Source of the DNA: Plantago ovata
Lineage: Eukaryota > Streptophyta > Magnoliopsida > Lamiales > Plantaginaceae
DNA length: 64,000 nucleotides
Assembly: GCA_028274465.1 (NCBI GenBank)
Contig: CM051456.1
Span: 96,997,050 to 97,061,049 of the forward strand
Reading direction: 5' to 3'
The translations under genes and the position numbers were made by a program. Each line of letters begins with the position of its first letter. Position 1 is the first letter of the stretch. Below are positions 54,619 through 64,000 of the stretch, piece after piece. A model generated the notes under the pieces. It was not told the origin of the DNA and ran no database searches. It saw only the letters and a program-made list of their open reading frames with translations.

Positions 54619-56027
54619 TGATGATGTCGTTTTTCACCAATTAAATTTGTTTAAAAGCCTAAGAACACTTATCACTACACAAACTAGAGTGCAATGGCAA
54701 GTTGTCCCCGAGTGTCGTTCTCTCGGGACCTAACGTGGCTTTGCTTGAGGTTTTTGCTAGTAATTTCAGTCAACGAGTTCAAATGTTTATAGAATCGTTT
54801 TCTTTGAACAAACCAACGAGAAATCAGATTGTTGTAATCAAGTTTGGAAAACGGTTGGTGGTAGAAATCAAATACACATGCATGGGTTACGAATATGCTC
54901 ACAAGTTCAGTGCGTAAAACCTTCGATCAAGTCTGCTAAGCAACTCGTCTAGGTACCTTTCAAGACACACATCATAAAAGACCACTATCAATACTTTAGA
55001 GGTGCTTGTCACTAACACCATTTATCTAGCATGCTGCAAATCTCTAACATACAATCCTATAGCTTTCATTGACCAAGAGTTTGTCACTATACTCAATTCG
55101 AATATATTTTATAGGCAACTAAGAATCATATGAAGGAATTTGCAGCAAGATTGAATCAAAATCTCATGTAAGCATAAACATAACCCATAGCATGCATATT
55201 CTACATTCTACCACCAACACAAAAGATTTAGCTACTCATATTCATCAACATAGACATCAATTCATATGAATAATAATCAGAATACATCATATCAAACTAC
55301 AAGACAAGAGAGTGATACAAGTTACCACCACAGCTGTCACTAATCAGTGGAAAGCAAAGAAAACCTCTCCGTAGATGATTACAAAGGATGAATTCAAATC
55401 AAAATCTTGAATCCCAAGCTAAAATACAATATAATCTGAGTTTTCTCTGAGTTTTGGGGCTTAGGAGCTCTCCAAAACGAAGCTACAGTTCAAAAGATAT
55501 CCAAAAAATGACTGAAGATCAGATCTAAGAAGGAAAATCCGAAAACGTAACCGCTGCCAAGCGGACCGCTTGGAGAAGCCAAGTGGAGCGCTTGGCAAGC
55601 GAAGCGCTTTGGCCCTCCAAGCGCTTCGCTTGGCTTCTGTGCCAAAGCTCCTGGAAAATGAAGCGGAGCGCTTCACTATTCCAGGCGCTTAGCTTTGCTC
55701 CTGGGTAGATTTTTGTCATCAAACTCAATCTTTTTGCCCTCGCATGGCCCTCGGGTGCCTTGGACTCATCCTTCTCGATGCTTATTGATGCTCAAACACT
55801 TACGAACAAGCCACGGAGATTGGGGAACTTCAACGGGGCCATCTTTTCCATCAAAAAGGCTCGAAGATGCAGAAAACACAAAGAATATGGGAACACAAAA
55901 CGTGACACTATTCTACAGAAAACACAAAACGTGACACTATTCTACAAAACTAACCAAAAAACAAGGCTAGAAGATAGCAAAAGAAGGTAAAAAAGACAAG
56001 ATGAACGCGTCAAAAATACGTTCATCA
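54619..56027 (-). repeat. 5' LTR of the gypsy element
   Basis: 1409 bp, near identical to 47479-48881. The main difference is at 55864-55935, where a roughly 50-bp segment after AAAAAGGCTCG is replaced by a duplicated AGAAAACACAAAACGTGACA. Confidence 0.93.
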
Positions 56028-57458
56028 AGAATCACCATTTAGTTCAATTGACTTGATTTGCCTAGCATTAGATTCAGTTCTTTGCTCATGTATGATTAAC
56101 TTTTTCATACATTCTGATATTTCTTCTTCAGCAGGCACTCCTTGTGTCTTTTCATAGAATACAACATGCACTGATTCTTCGATCTTTTGTGCCTTTTTGT
56201 TGTAAACTCTAAAAGCTTTACTATGCACGGAGTAACCGAGAAATATCGCTTCGTCTGCCTTTGGTTGAAATGTTCTTAGGTATTCTCTACCGTTATTAAG
56301 AACGAAACACTCGCAACCAAATACTCTTAGATGAGTGATATTAGGAGGTCTTCCAACAAACAATTCATAAGGAGTTTTGTTGTATTCCTTAGTAATCAAA
56401 CATCTGTTTTGAGTGTAACAGACGGTATTAATCGCTTCAACCCAGTAAGCCTCACTTATTTCAGTGTCAACAAGCATTGTTCTTGCGGCTTCTTTCAGGG
56501 TACGATTCTTCCGTTTAGCAACACCGTTTTGCTGTGGTGTCCTTACTGAGGATAACTGATGTTGTATGCCTTTTGAAGTGCAATACTCAGTTATGTACTG
56601 GTTTACAAACTCAGTACCATGGCCTGTCCTTATGACTTTTACCTTGTCATTTTTCCTGACTTCAAGCTTATTCAGCAATTTAGGTATTTCAGTCCTAGTT
56701 TCAGATTTGTGCTTGATGAATACTACCCAAGTGAATCTTGAATAGTCATCCACCACAACCAGACCATACTTCTTACCAGCATAGCTTGTTGAAGACGATT
56801 CAAACAAGTCCATGTGCAAGAGTTGTAAAGGTTTTGTAGTTGACGGTACTGCCTTGTTCTTGATAGAAGATTTGGTTTGCTTTCCTTGCTGACATGCATT
56901 GCAAACACCATCCTTCTTAAAAGTAACCTTAGGTAATCCAACTACAAGTGCCTTTTTAGACAACTTATTCAGCATCTTGAAGTTTAGATGACTTGTTCGT
57001 TTATGCCATAACCATGCTTTTTCAGCAAGGCAATCGTGATCTGAGACAAGGCATTTTTCAACGATTGCTGAAGACCAATCTACGGTGTACAAGCCTCCTG
57101 ATCTTCTTGCAATCATAATTACCTTTTTAGTCTCGAAATCTATAAGTTTACATTCATCACTTCTGATTTTGATTAAGTATCCTTTGTCAGCAAACTGACT
57201 CATGCTGAAAAGATTAAACTTAAGATTTTTGACATAAAGAACTCCAGTAATGGTTATGCATCCTAACTTCACGTCACCATAGCCTTTTGTAGAACCGGAG
57301 CCTCTACCAGCAAACCTTATTGTTGGACCTTTAGACCACCGTATATAGTTTATAAGGTTATTCTTGTTGCCCGTCATGTGCTTTCCACAACCACTGTCAA
57401 AGTGCCAGATTGCATCGTTTGCTGATAATTATCCAATATTGGATGTCCATTAACATGT

Positions 57459-59843
57459 TCAAGACTGCGTCCAGTGGAAACCCAGTCTTAAGTTTTCAAC
57501 TTTGACTTGTTTTCTACTTGCTGAGGAACTAGGAGGTTTTGAGCTAAAAGACTTTTGATTCGTGCTGATCAAGTCCACTTTCTGATGTGGTGTCTTGCTC
57601 GGTTGACCTTTTTGCTGAACATACTTTTCAGTAAGTTCTTTTCTAGCAAGGTTCCTTCTAGCCCTAGCATTTAGAGTCTTTTCAGAACTCTTAGGCTTGA
57701 TTTTGTTCATCTCTTTGAAGTATCTTTGCTGACTTTGCTTATACTCGTGAAAAAGTTGACTTTGTTTGGTTTTGAAACAGAGTCCACTTTTCGGAGAATG
57801 CTGAGCTTTTGTGTCAGCAACCTTACTTGATTCAGGTTTGTCAACAAAGGTCTTCTGATTACTTTTAGTAATCTTGCCTTTTGACTTAACAAATTGCTTT
57901 TCAACAACTTGTTTGGCGGAATGCTTCACAGCATCCTTCTTCTTTACAGTTTGCTTCACAACAACCTGTTTTCCTTTTAAAGTCTTGTTACTTTGAGTAG
58001 CAACAACATGCTTTATGGTCGTAGGTACTTGATTGCATGTTTCAGCAACCTTAGATTGACCAAACTGATAGAGTTCTGGTTGACCACTATCAGTAGCACG
58101 TACGAAGGAAATCGGTGATTTGTCTTTACTCAAGATTTCTACGTCATCATCTTCATACGTTGCACCTAAACCTTCTTTCTGAGATGGATCTCTCAAATAA
58201 GAGTTTAGTTCAGTCAGCGTATTACTTGCGTCAGCATAAGATTTGAAATTGATTTTCATCTTTTTCATTTCTTGGATTTCAGCAAATAACTTTAGAATTG
58301 AGGACTGATATTCTTCCAATTCTAATGTCATTTGAGAATTCTTCTCTGTAGCTTCAACAATCAACTTCTTAAGACGCCTTATTTCAGCATCCTTTTCTTA
58401 TGTCTCTTCCTTCAGCAAGACATACTTTGCAGTAGTCTGCTTGGTCAGAGTTTCAGCAATCTGTAGTTTCTCTTGCTGTCTGCTCAGAGTTTTCTCAAAT
58501 CTTTCGATTTCTCCTTGAATCTTGTCAAGGTCAATCTCGTCTTCACTTTCTGAGTCTGAGTCAGAGGTAGGGTTGTTTACCTGACCGGCCATGAGGCAGA
58601 ACTCGTAGTTTGACACATCTGGATAAGCTTCCATAGCTATTCCACAAACTTCTTGGCCAATCTCCACGTCTAGAGTGGCTTCTTCATCGTCGGTGTCTGA
58701 GCTTTCATCCTCACTGTCCTCGGAACTAGTATCAATGCACAATGCATCGATTTTTTCTTGAAGCTTCTTCTTTTCTTCAGCAATAAAAGCTCTTTTGAAC
58801 TTCTTTTTCTTTTCAGCAGATTTGCCTTTCAGCAAAGGGCAATTTGCTTTGAAGTGTCCAGGCTTTTTGCAGTAAAAGCAGAGATCATTTCCAACTGTTG
58901 GTTCTTCTGATGAAGTTGCTTGCTGAGCTTGCTTGTTCAGCGAGCTAGTCTCATTCTTGTACTTATGGTAGTTGTTACCAAGATGCTTTTTCAGCTTCTC
59001 TTTTGCTTTTCGCCTTTCAAGTTCCTTACTGATGAATTTCTTCATATTTTTGACAACCAAAGAGTTTTCATCCGAAGGCTCTTTATCATTCTTCTTTTCG
59101 GAAGATGACGACTTTGCAGCAAGAGCAATGTTTTGCGATTTTTCAGCAAACACATTTTCTCTTCGCTTTGTTTCATAGTTGACAGTAGCAAGATGAGAGA
59201 ACAACTCTGTTGGTGTAATGTCTGGCATTCCTTGATTGTAGTAGAAGTTCTGAGTTTGGATCCATTCTTGATTCAGACTTCTGATGATGGTTTTCACCTT
59301 CTCAGAATCTGAGTAAAGATTTCCAACACCCAAGGCTGCCATTTCACTAACAAGAGTTGTGAATCTGAAGTCCAAGTCTTCCAGTGACTCGTTTGTACCT
59401 TGTTTAAAGTTTTGGAACTTTAATTTCAGTACTTCAAGTTTGTTTTCCTTGGTTTTGTCAGATCCAGCACAAAGATCTTGAACTATTTTCCAAGCTTCCA
59501 TAGCAGTTTTAGCACCCCACAGTTTGCACTGTATGGTATCCGGAGTTGATCGAATGATGATGTTTCTTGCTTGGCCATCAAGACGAAATCTCTTAGCTTC
59601 GTCGGAAGTCCATTCCTCTCTCGATTTTGGCACAACGGTATCAACCGGTTCGCCTTAGATAGTTTCCTTTCCAGCTTCAGTGGTTTTGTGAGGAAAACTT
59701 CTTTCAACCTTAGTGATCTTGATAGGTCCATCATTAATGACAGTGACCATATCATCACTAATGGCCTCAAGATGTAGCATCATGTTGTTTCGCCATTTTT
59801 CGTAATTTTCTAGCTTCAGCAAGGGAGCATCTCCTAAAGACAT
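57459..59843 (-). pseudogene. gag of element B
   Basis: Starts MSLGDAPLLKLENYEKWRNN at 59843, a typical copia gag opening, and includes the part deleted from element A. The zinc knuckle is intact (CFYCKKPGHFKANC). The acidic region, coiled coil and Lys-rich tail match element A. In-frame stops lie at 59655-59657 (TAA for a sense codon before GEPV) and 58398-58400 (TAA for GAA in a run of Glu). The tail leads into pol at about 57459. Confidence 0.88.
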
Positions 59844-59940
59844 CCTGTCAGCAAAGCACTACCAAACTAATCAAGTGAGAGTGATTTACGGAAAGCACCT
59901 AAAGGGGATCTAGGTTCAGTGCTGAAGGTTAAAGAACCTC

Positions 59941-59954
59941 CAGCTCTGATACCA
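59941..59954 (-). promoter_or_regulatory. Primer-binding site of element B, initiator tRNA-Met type
   Basis: Minus-strand TGGTATCAGAGCTG begins 2 nt inside the 5' LTR and is the standard plant copia PBS complementary to initiator tRNA-Met. Confidence 0.92.
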
Positions 59955-59956
59955 CT

Positions 59957-61526
59957 TGTTGGTCCCTTTAAACAACAAGAAAAGATTAGAGGGGGGGTGA
60001 ATAGTCTTTTCAAACTATCGGCGTTTAAAAACTTTCTCAGCAAGTGCTTATTACTTTACAGTAATGAGTTTGCTGATACTTAACTTTCTCAGCAAGTGCA
60101 AGTTACTTCATAGTAACTAGGTTTGCTGATACTTAAAATCAGAGAGCGGAAGTCTTTGATACAATAAGTTATTTTTCAGTAAATGAAGGTTTCAGCAAGT
60201 GATGTGAGTGACTGTGTACAGATAGATAAGATTTGCTGAAAACCAAGTACAGTAAGTAAATCACACAAACACTTTTATAGTGGTATCTGAGAGTGGCGTA
60301 ATCTCTCAACTAATCCACTTTGTCCTTTCTAGGACTGAATCCACTAAGATAAGTTTGAGGTTCCCTACAACACCTATCTAGAGCGATCCAAACAGAAACC
60401 AAAGCACACTTGCTTTGTCTCCAACCTAACTAGATAACGTAACCTTGTTCTCCACCAAACTTGGTACTTTTAATCAGCAACACTATGCTAGATTAAGTTC
60501 CCCCTGAATATCACACCTGAAAAAGGGTGTATTTTCAGTTAGAGAGGTTTGGGATGAGATAACTTATTATAACTTATTCAGTTACAACAAGTAATCTAAG
60601 AAACAAAACTTTGAATACTTTGCAGTAAACAAGTTTAATTGTTTCTGGTGTCAAGACTTGTTCTTGTTCGAAAGAAAGAAAGAACACTTAACTAATTACT
60701 TAGTCATGTAAATTCTACTTCTTCACAAGTAGCTTTTTCAAGCTTTAAGTCTTGGAACGGATCAATGACAGTAAGAGTATTGAAGGGTATGTGAGTTTAA
60801 GCACAAGTGAGAGTATGATCACGTTGTTGACACACTTCAACTCTTTGCCAGATGACCTCTATTTATAGTGAAATAAGGAGCCGTTTGAATTTCAAATTCT
60901 AAGGCTTTTGGTCCTTAAAATGTCACTCTCTTGCTTTTGTACTTTCAGCAGCGTCCTTGTTTGTCTTCTAGTCTTCATGTCCTTCGCGTGCAAGCTTTGC
61001 ATTTAATGCTCTTTTGAATGAAATTCAAACAGTAACATTGGAGCGCAAATACAAGTACTTTTAGCAAGAGGTCACATATGTTCCATCAGCAAGTGGCAGT
61101 CTCAGTTTCAGCAAGCACAACCTACTATGTTGTATAGATTTTCACTTATGCAATGATGTTGCTAAAGTTTCCACTTTCTGAGCAACATGTGCCTTTGTAG
61201 ATACCAGTCTTCAGAAATCTTCTAGTCTTCAGTCTTCGAAATCTTCAAGATTCTGAGCGGTTCTAAATGCTTCAATAGTTTGTTTGTAAAAACAAAGTAC
61301 ATCATCAGCAAATGCTTCAATAGGTTGTATTTCTTTTCAGAAAACAAGATACATCATAAGCGGTAAAACCAACCTATCTAGCACCTACTCTAAGTCTTCA
61401 GCAAACGTTCCTCTTTTACAATGTCCTTAAAATTTTAAATTCCTATGGACCTTAAGAGTACTAGTTACTGGACTTTCCTTAATTTAGCATGGTTAATTGC
61501 TCATCAAAATTACAAGTTTCCTAACA
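59957..61526 (-). repeat. 5' LTR of element B
   Basis: 1570 bp, TGTTGGTCCC...TTTCCTAACA on the plus strand; near identical to 36251-37824, with small indels such as the shorter G run at about 59993. Confidence 0.92.
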
Positions 61527-61689
61527 CCCTGCTTGTTGAGAGTCCGCTTGACATCGGAAAATTACTGGCTACTGTGCTGAAACGCACTACTACTCTTACA
61601 ATAGCTCAGAAAGACATAAGTCTTCACCACAAAAGATATGAAGAAGATGTCAGTCAAGCACTCCGGTTAGCAAAGTCTGCATTAGTAAA

Positions 61690-63765
61690 TGTAAGAAAAT
61701 ACGGTCAGAGTTACACCTAGGGTACGCAGCGGAATTTCAAAAAATTTCTTAACATACAGGTTAATTGATTATGTATATGCCGTATATATTTAAACACGTC
61801 AAGTAGAAGACTAACCTTACTTCCAAAGCAAGCACAGCTTCCAAGTCTTCGTAATAATCCGGTGTATCTTCTCCTTCGTCGAAGTCGAAGATATCTGCAA
61901 TACTCTGATTATCTGCAAGACAATAAGAGTTAGTTTCGAGCTCCTAGAACCTCAACCTTGGTATCCACGGATGAACAACCTATCGGAAAAATGCTAGGAT
62001 ATTCTTTGTGTGACCAAGAAGATGGAGCGGCGATTTTCCTCCGGCAAGAGGGGTGGCGCGCGCGGCTTATAAAGGAGAGGGGGAGAGCTTTTATTTTCTC
62101 TAAGAAAGGTAGAATAATTCTTTAAGAATTTGATACTGACAAAGCTCTTTAATGACTTACTTTAGTCAATAGAAGCCTAAAGCATAAGCAATTAGACTTC
62201 ATAAAGGAATAAGAATTTAATTCTTATCGCACTAGGAAACCAATTTCAAGTCTAGATTCATTCCCAATTAAATTAAAACTCAATCAGGAAAATCTAACTT
62301 ATCCCTTGGACTTCTAATAGAGGAAGGAGTCGAACTCCTTCCCCTACCCAGCTCGCGCGCGCGCGTGTCCTACGGGAGATAGGTGGGTCCCAATTTTGGG
62401 ACCCACTTATAGTTCTAAGGCAATTCAAACTCCAAGTAGATTTTGCCCATGTGCATATGTTAATTCTAAATTAACATATCCTTTCAAATCAAACCTCTAT
62501 TATATTTCTAAAATATAATCTTTAATTGTATTTGCATAAAATACAATTAATTAGCCAATTCAATTAATAATTCCAAATCATTAATTGAGCCACTAAATAT
62601 TATAATTAATTCCAAATCAATTATAATCCATTAATCACAATTAATTCCAAATCAATTGCGATTCCATCTTCAAAGATATTCTGATAAGCTGAATCACCAC
62701 ATAGTGTGACCCATAGGGCCTCATTGTATTAAGCAAGTCCTAGACTAGGCAAAATGGAATTCCTAGACGGTTCCATTTGCAATATTAATACATGAGGACG
62801 TTTGAGAGGTTTCTCAAAGCAAACCCATTCGTTGCGAAGTCTGTTGCGCTCAACGCGGCGATGGTAACGTCCCTTCATCTGACAGACTCGAATGCATCTA
62901 GGATCGATGATGTGTCTATCCCAATAATACATCCACGGGCGTCTCAGGGAGTTGCTTGGTTACGAAGATATACTTATGACCATCATAATATATCGATGCA
63001 CTGGCCAGTGACTTTACCAACACAACTATGAAGACTATGAGCAGTACTCTCCTGTGCTATACATGAGAGATAAATCCTTCACAGAAACACTTATCATCCC
63101 CATTTGTATGTAGCCATAATCCTGGATCGTGTCTTAGGTCAACTGCTTATTCAGAGCTGACATCGACGGGTCCACCAAGGATATGGGGCAACAAATGTGA
63201 TGATAAAGTCCTGTAAGTCCAAAGGACGACTGGCATCACTTCGACAACTTACCGGTTCCCATAGACACTTCGGTGTAGAGTATACATCGATGGGAGTGTC
63301 CGGTGCGTACTTCCATTGTTCGATAATCATCCTTCGAACAACTATGCGCAGTTATGGGAACGTTTCTTGATTGTCCAACAATCCGTTCCGTGGCCGTGGG
63401 ATCGGCTCACACTTGCTCCAACAAGTATAACCTCCACGCGTACTAGTCTCAGCTGGTTCATTCAGACCCCTACATCCGAGATGAACCTCGACTAGGGAGA
63501 GTTTGGGATAGATGATAACTCACACAGCTCCCACTATCTGTGTGATCGGTCATGTATCCGAGGGGACATGTTTAATATCAATAAAGACAGAAATAGAGAT
63601 ATGACATGCTGCATGGCTGGTGTAATATAAATATGAAAGCGATACTCAATAGTCAAACAACAAACATATATTATATTACGTTGACCTGTGTAATAGTACA
63701 TATATGCCCTCTATAAGGGCTGCATGCCCTTAATAAGGACTGTCCCTAGGACATATACACTATCA
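61690..63765 (-). repeat. 3' LTR of element C
   Basis: TGTAAGAAAATACGG on the left, ACACTATCA on the right, 2076 bp, long for copia. On the sense strand it begins TGATAGTG immediately after the PPT. It encodes nothing supportable. I cannot confirm the left edge without the partner LTR. Confidence 0.75.
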
Positions 63766-64000
63766 ATATCCCACTTGGACTAGAGCCAGTCACCTTTATC
63801 TTAATACCCAGATTAGCATAATGTCTTAAGTGGACTTCCACTGATAAGACCTTGGTGAAAGGATATGCCACGTTGTCCGTGGTAGAGACACGTTCTATAC
63901 TAACTTCTCCTCTATCTATAATCTCACGTATAACGTGATATTTTCTAAGTACATGTTTGTTCTTGTTTGTAGATCTAGGCTCCTTAGCTTGGGGGCCTTG
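63766..64000 (-). CDS. Element C pol, RNase H C-terminus (partial)
   Basis: The minus strand is open to the window edge and reads the end of copia RNase H: TNKNKHVLRKYHVIREIIDR, GEVSIERVSTTDNVAYPFTK, VLSVEVHLRHYANLGIK. The usual NVADPFTK has Tyr for Asp. The frame reaches the PPT and stops a few codons into the LTR (TAG near 63743). It belongs to a different copia lineage from elements A and B (N-x-A-x-P-F-T-K-V-L ending). No break is seen in the visible part. Confidence 0.85.

Larger units (their letters stand above)
47479..56027 (-). mobile_element. Ty3/gypsy element with gag-protease only (non-autonomous)
   Basis: An 8.55-kb minus-strand element with two LTRs (54619-56027 and 47479-48881) flanked by the exact 5-bp duplication AGAAT (47474-47478, 56028-56032). 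It has a tRNA-Asp PBS (54598-54615), gag-protease (52182-54488), a relic ORF (50801-51097) and a PPT (GGTTTGGGGAG) against the 3' LTR. No reverse transcriptase, RNase H or integrase can be found between 48882 and 52181, so mobilisation must have come from a partner. PBS type and the CCTCGAGCAAAG...GGGGAG end resemble the Tat/Athila group. LTRs are nearly identical, so insertion is young. Confidence 0.92.
44270..57377 (-). pseudogene. pol of element B, interrupted by gypsy and hAT elements
   Basis: The integrase part is an open 450-codon frame (57377-56028). It is followed by the gypsy insertion (47479-56027), linker and RT start (47478-46801), the hAT insertion (45562-46792), and RT plus RNase H (45561-44270). 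Motifs include [37 protein letters not shown] and [17 protein letters not shown]. Two catalytic integrase residues are changed: the second Asp is Gly (RTGHGTEF, codon 56622-56624) and the Glu is Lys (NGVAKRKN, codon 56514-56516). A homopolymer frameshift lies at about 44690 (T run). The C-terminal end LPENRFSMLRYNLGLIELPQ is complete. Confidence 0.9.
36251..61526 (-). mobile_element. Copia element B (Sirevirus-like), complete but with two inner insertions
   Basis: The minus-strand element has both LTRs (59957-61526 5' and 36251-37824 3'), a PBS (59941-59954), a PPT next to the 3' LTR (AAAAAGGGGGAAATT on the minus strand), gag, pol, hairpin array and ORF3. Flanks are CATTG on the left and CCCTG on the right, a diverged 5-bp duplication; joining the flanks restores the ORF3 reading of element A. 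Without the gypsy and hAT insertions it would be about 15.5 kb. LTRs differ by only scattered changes and small indels. Stops in gag, frame breaks and a mutated integrase site make it defective. Confidence 0.92.
24830..61689 (+). mobile_element. Copia element A (Sirevirus-like), split and incomplete
   Basis: A plus-strand Ty1/copia element made of 24830-36250 and 61527-61689, with element B inserted between. Order: 5' LTR (3' end deleted), gag, pol (protease-integrase-RT-RNase H order of copia), hairpin spacer, third ORF. It begins TGTTAGGAAAC directly after GTATA (24825-24829). The right end is cut again by element C at 61690, so its 3' LTR is outside the window. Long gag with coiled coil, extra ORF after pol and the RT type point to the Sirevirus lineage. 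Many stops and frameshifts show it is dead. Confidence 0.88.
61690..64000 (-). mobile_element. Copia element C, 3' part only
   Basis: An LTR (61690-63765) is followed on its inner side by an inverted PPT (ATATCCCACTTGG; AAGTGGGATAT on the sense strand, like the classic copia AAGTGGGAGATT) and the end of pol. GTAAA (61685-61689) precedes it and may be one target-duplication copy. The element splits the ORF3 remnant of element A and continues past the window. Confidence 0.85.

Noticed and set aside
61445-61689. 91-codon plus-strand frame starting in LTR
   Set aside because: A chance join of element B's LTR with the ORF3 remnant of element A across the insertion point.

Overview
The window is nuclear DNA of a flowering plant, almost certainly a eudicot. 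Evidence: a plastid-targeted geranylgeranyl reductase gene with plant-type introns, a plant sulfated-peptide precursor, plant Ty1/copia and Ty3/gypsy retroelements, a plant Helitron with an RPA-like passenger, and very AT-rich spacers. It is a short gene-bearing segment (about 0-14 kb) followed by a deep nest of transposable elements (14-64 kb).

Left segment. A PSY-like tyrosine-sulfated peptide precursor (286-657, +) has a 78-nt intron. It is followed by spacer DNA holding a CACTA transposase relic (2175-2625), a 1.1-kb TIR element (3016-4101), a Stowaway-type MITE (4818-5082), a minus-oriented LTR (5350-5977), an orphan pair of host-like exons (6166-6392), another roughly 1-kb TIR element with a GC-rich inverted-repeat array, an AT microsatellite between two copies of a 130-bp duplication, and a decayed tRNA-Asp gene (8280-8351). 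The CHLP gene (11028-12839, -, two exons) looks intact. A 324-bp MITE with a 7-bp target duplication lies upstream of it.

Nested segment. A Helitron on the minus strand starts at a textbook 3' end (hairpin plus CTAG, 14198-14225). It carries a broken Rep-helicase gene (14385-21682) and an RPA1-like gene (22993-24829). The RPA gene is cut by a plus-strand copia element with Sirevirus-like features (element A, 24830-36250, resuming 61527-61689). Inside A's third ORF sits a second, complete, minus-strand member of the same family (element B, 36251-61526, two LTRs, PBS, PPT). B's pol gene is interrupted by a 1.23-kb hAT-like element (45562-46792, 8-bp duplication CATAAGAC) and by a gag-protease-only gypsy element (47479-56027, 5-bp duplication AGAAT). 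A third copia element (C) enters A at 61690 and runs off the right edge. The rest of A, the RPA 5' end and the Helitron 5' end therefore lie beyond the window.

The least explained structures are inside the retroelements. The copia family has a third ORF of about 5.2 kb with its own TATA-like box, seven ordered small hairpins between pol and that ORF in both copies, and a GCTGAA/TTCAGC word scattered through LTR, coding and spacer DNA. The gypsy element has arrays of CCAAGCGG/CCGCTTGG palindromes, two tandem hairpins with near-perfect stems of about 32 bp, and three 9-10-bp-stem hairpins beside repeated PPT-like sequence. All similarity statements come from reading motifs; no database search was possible.
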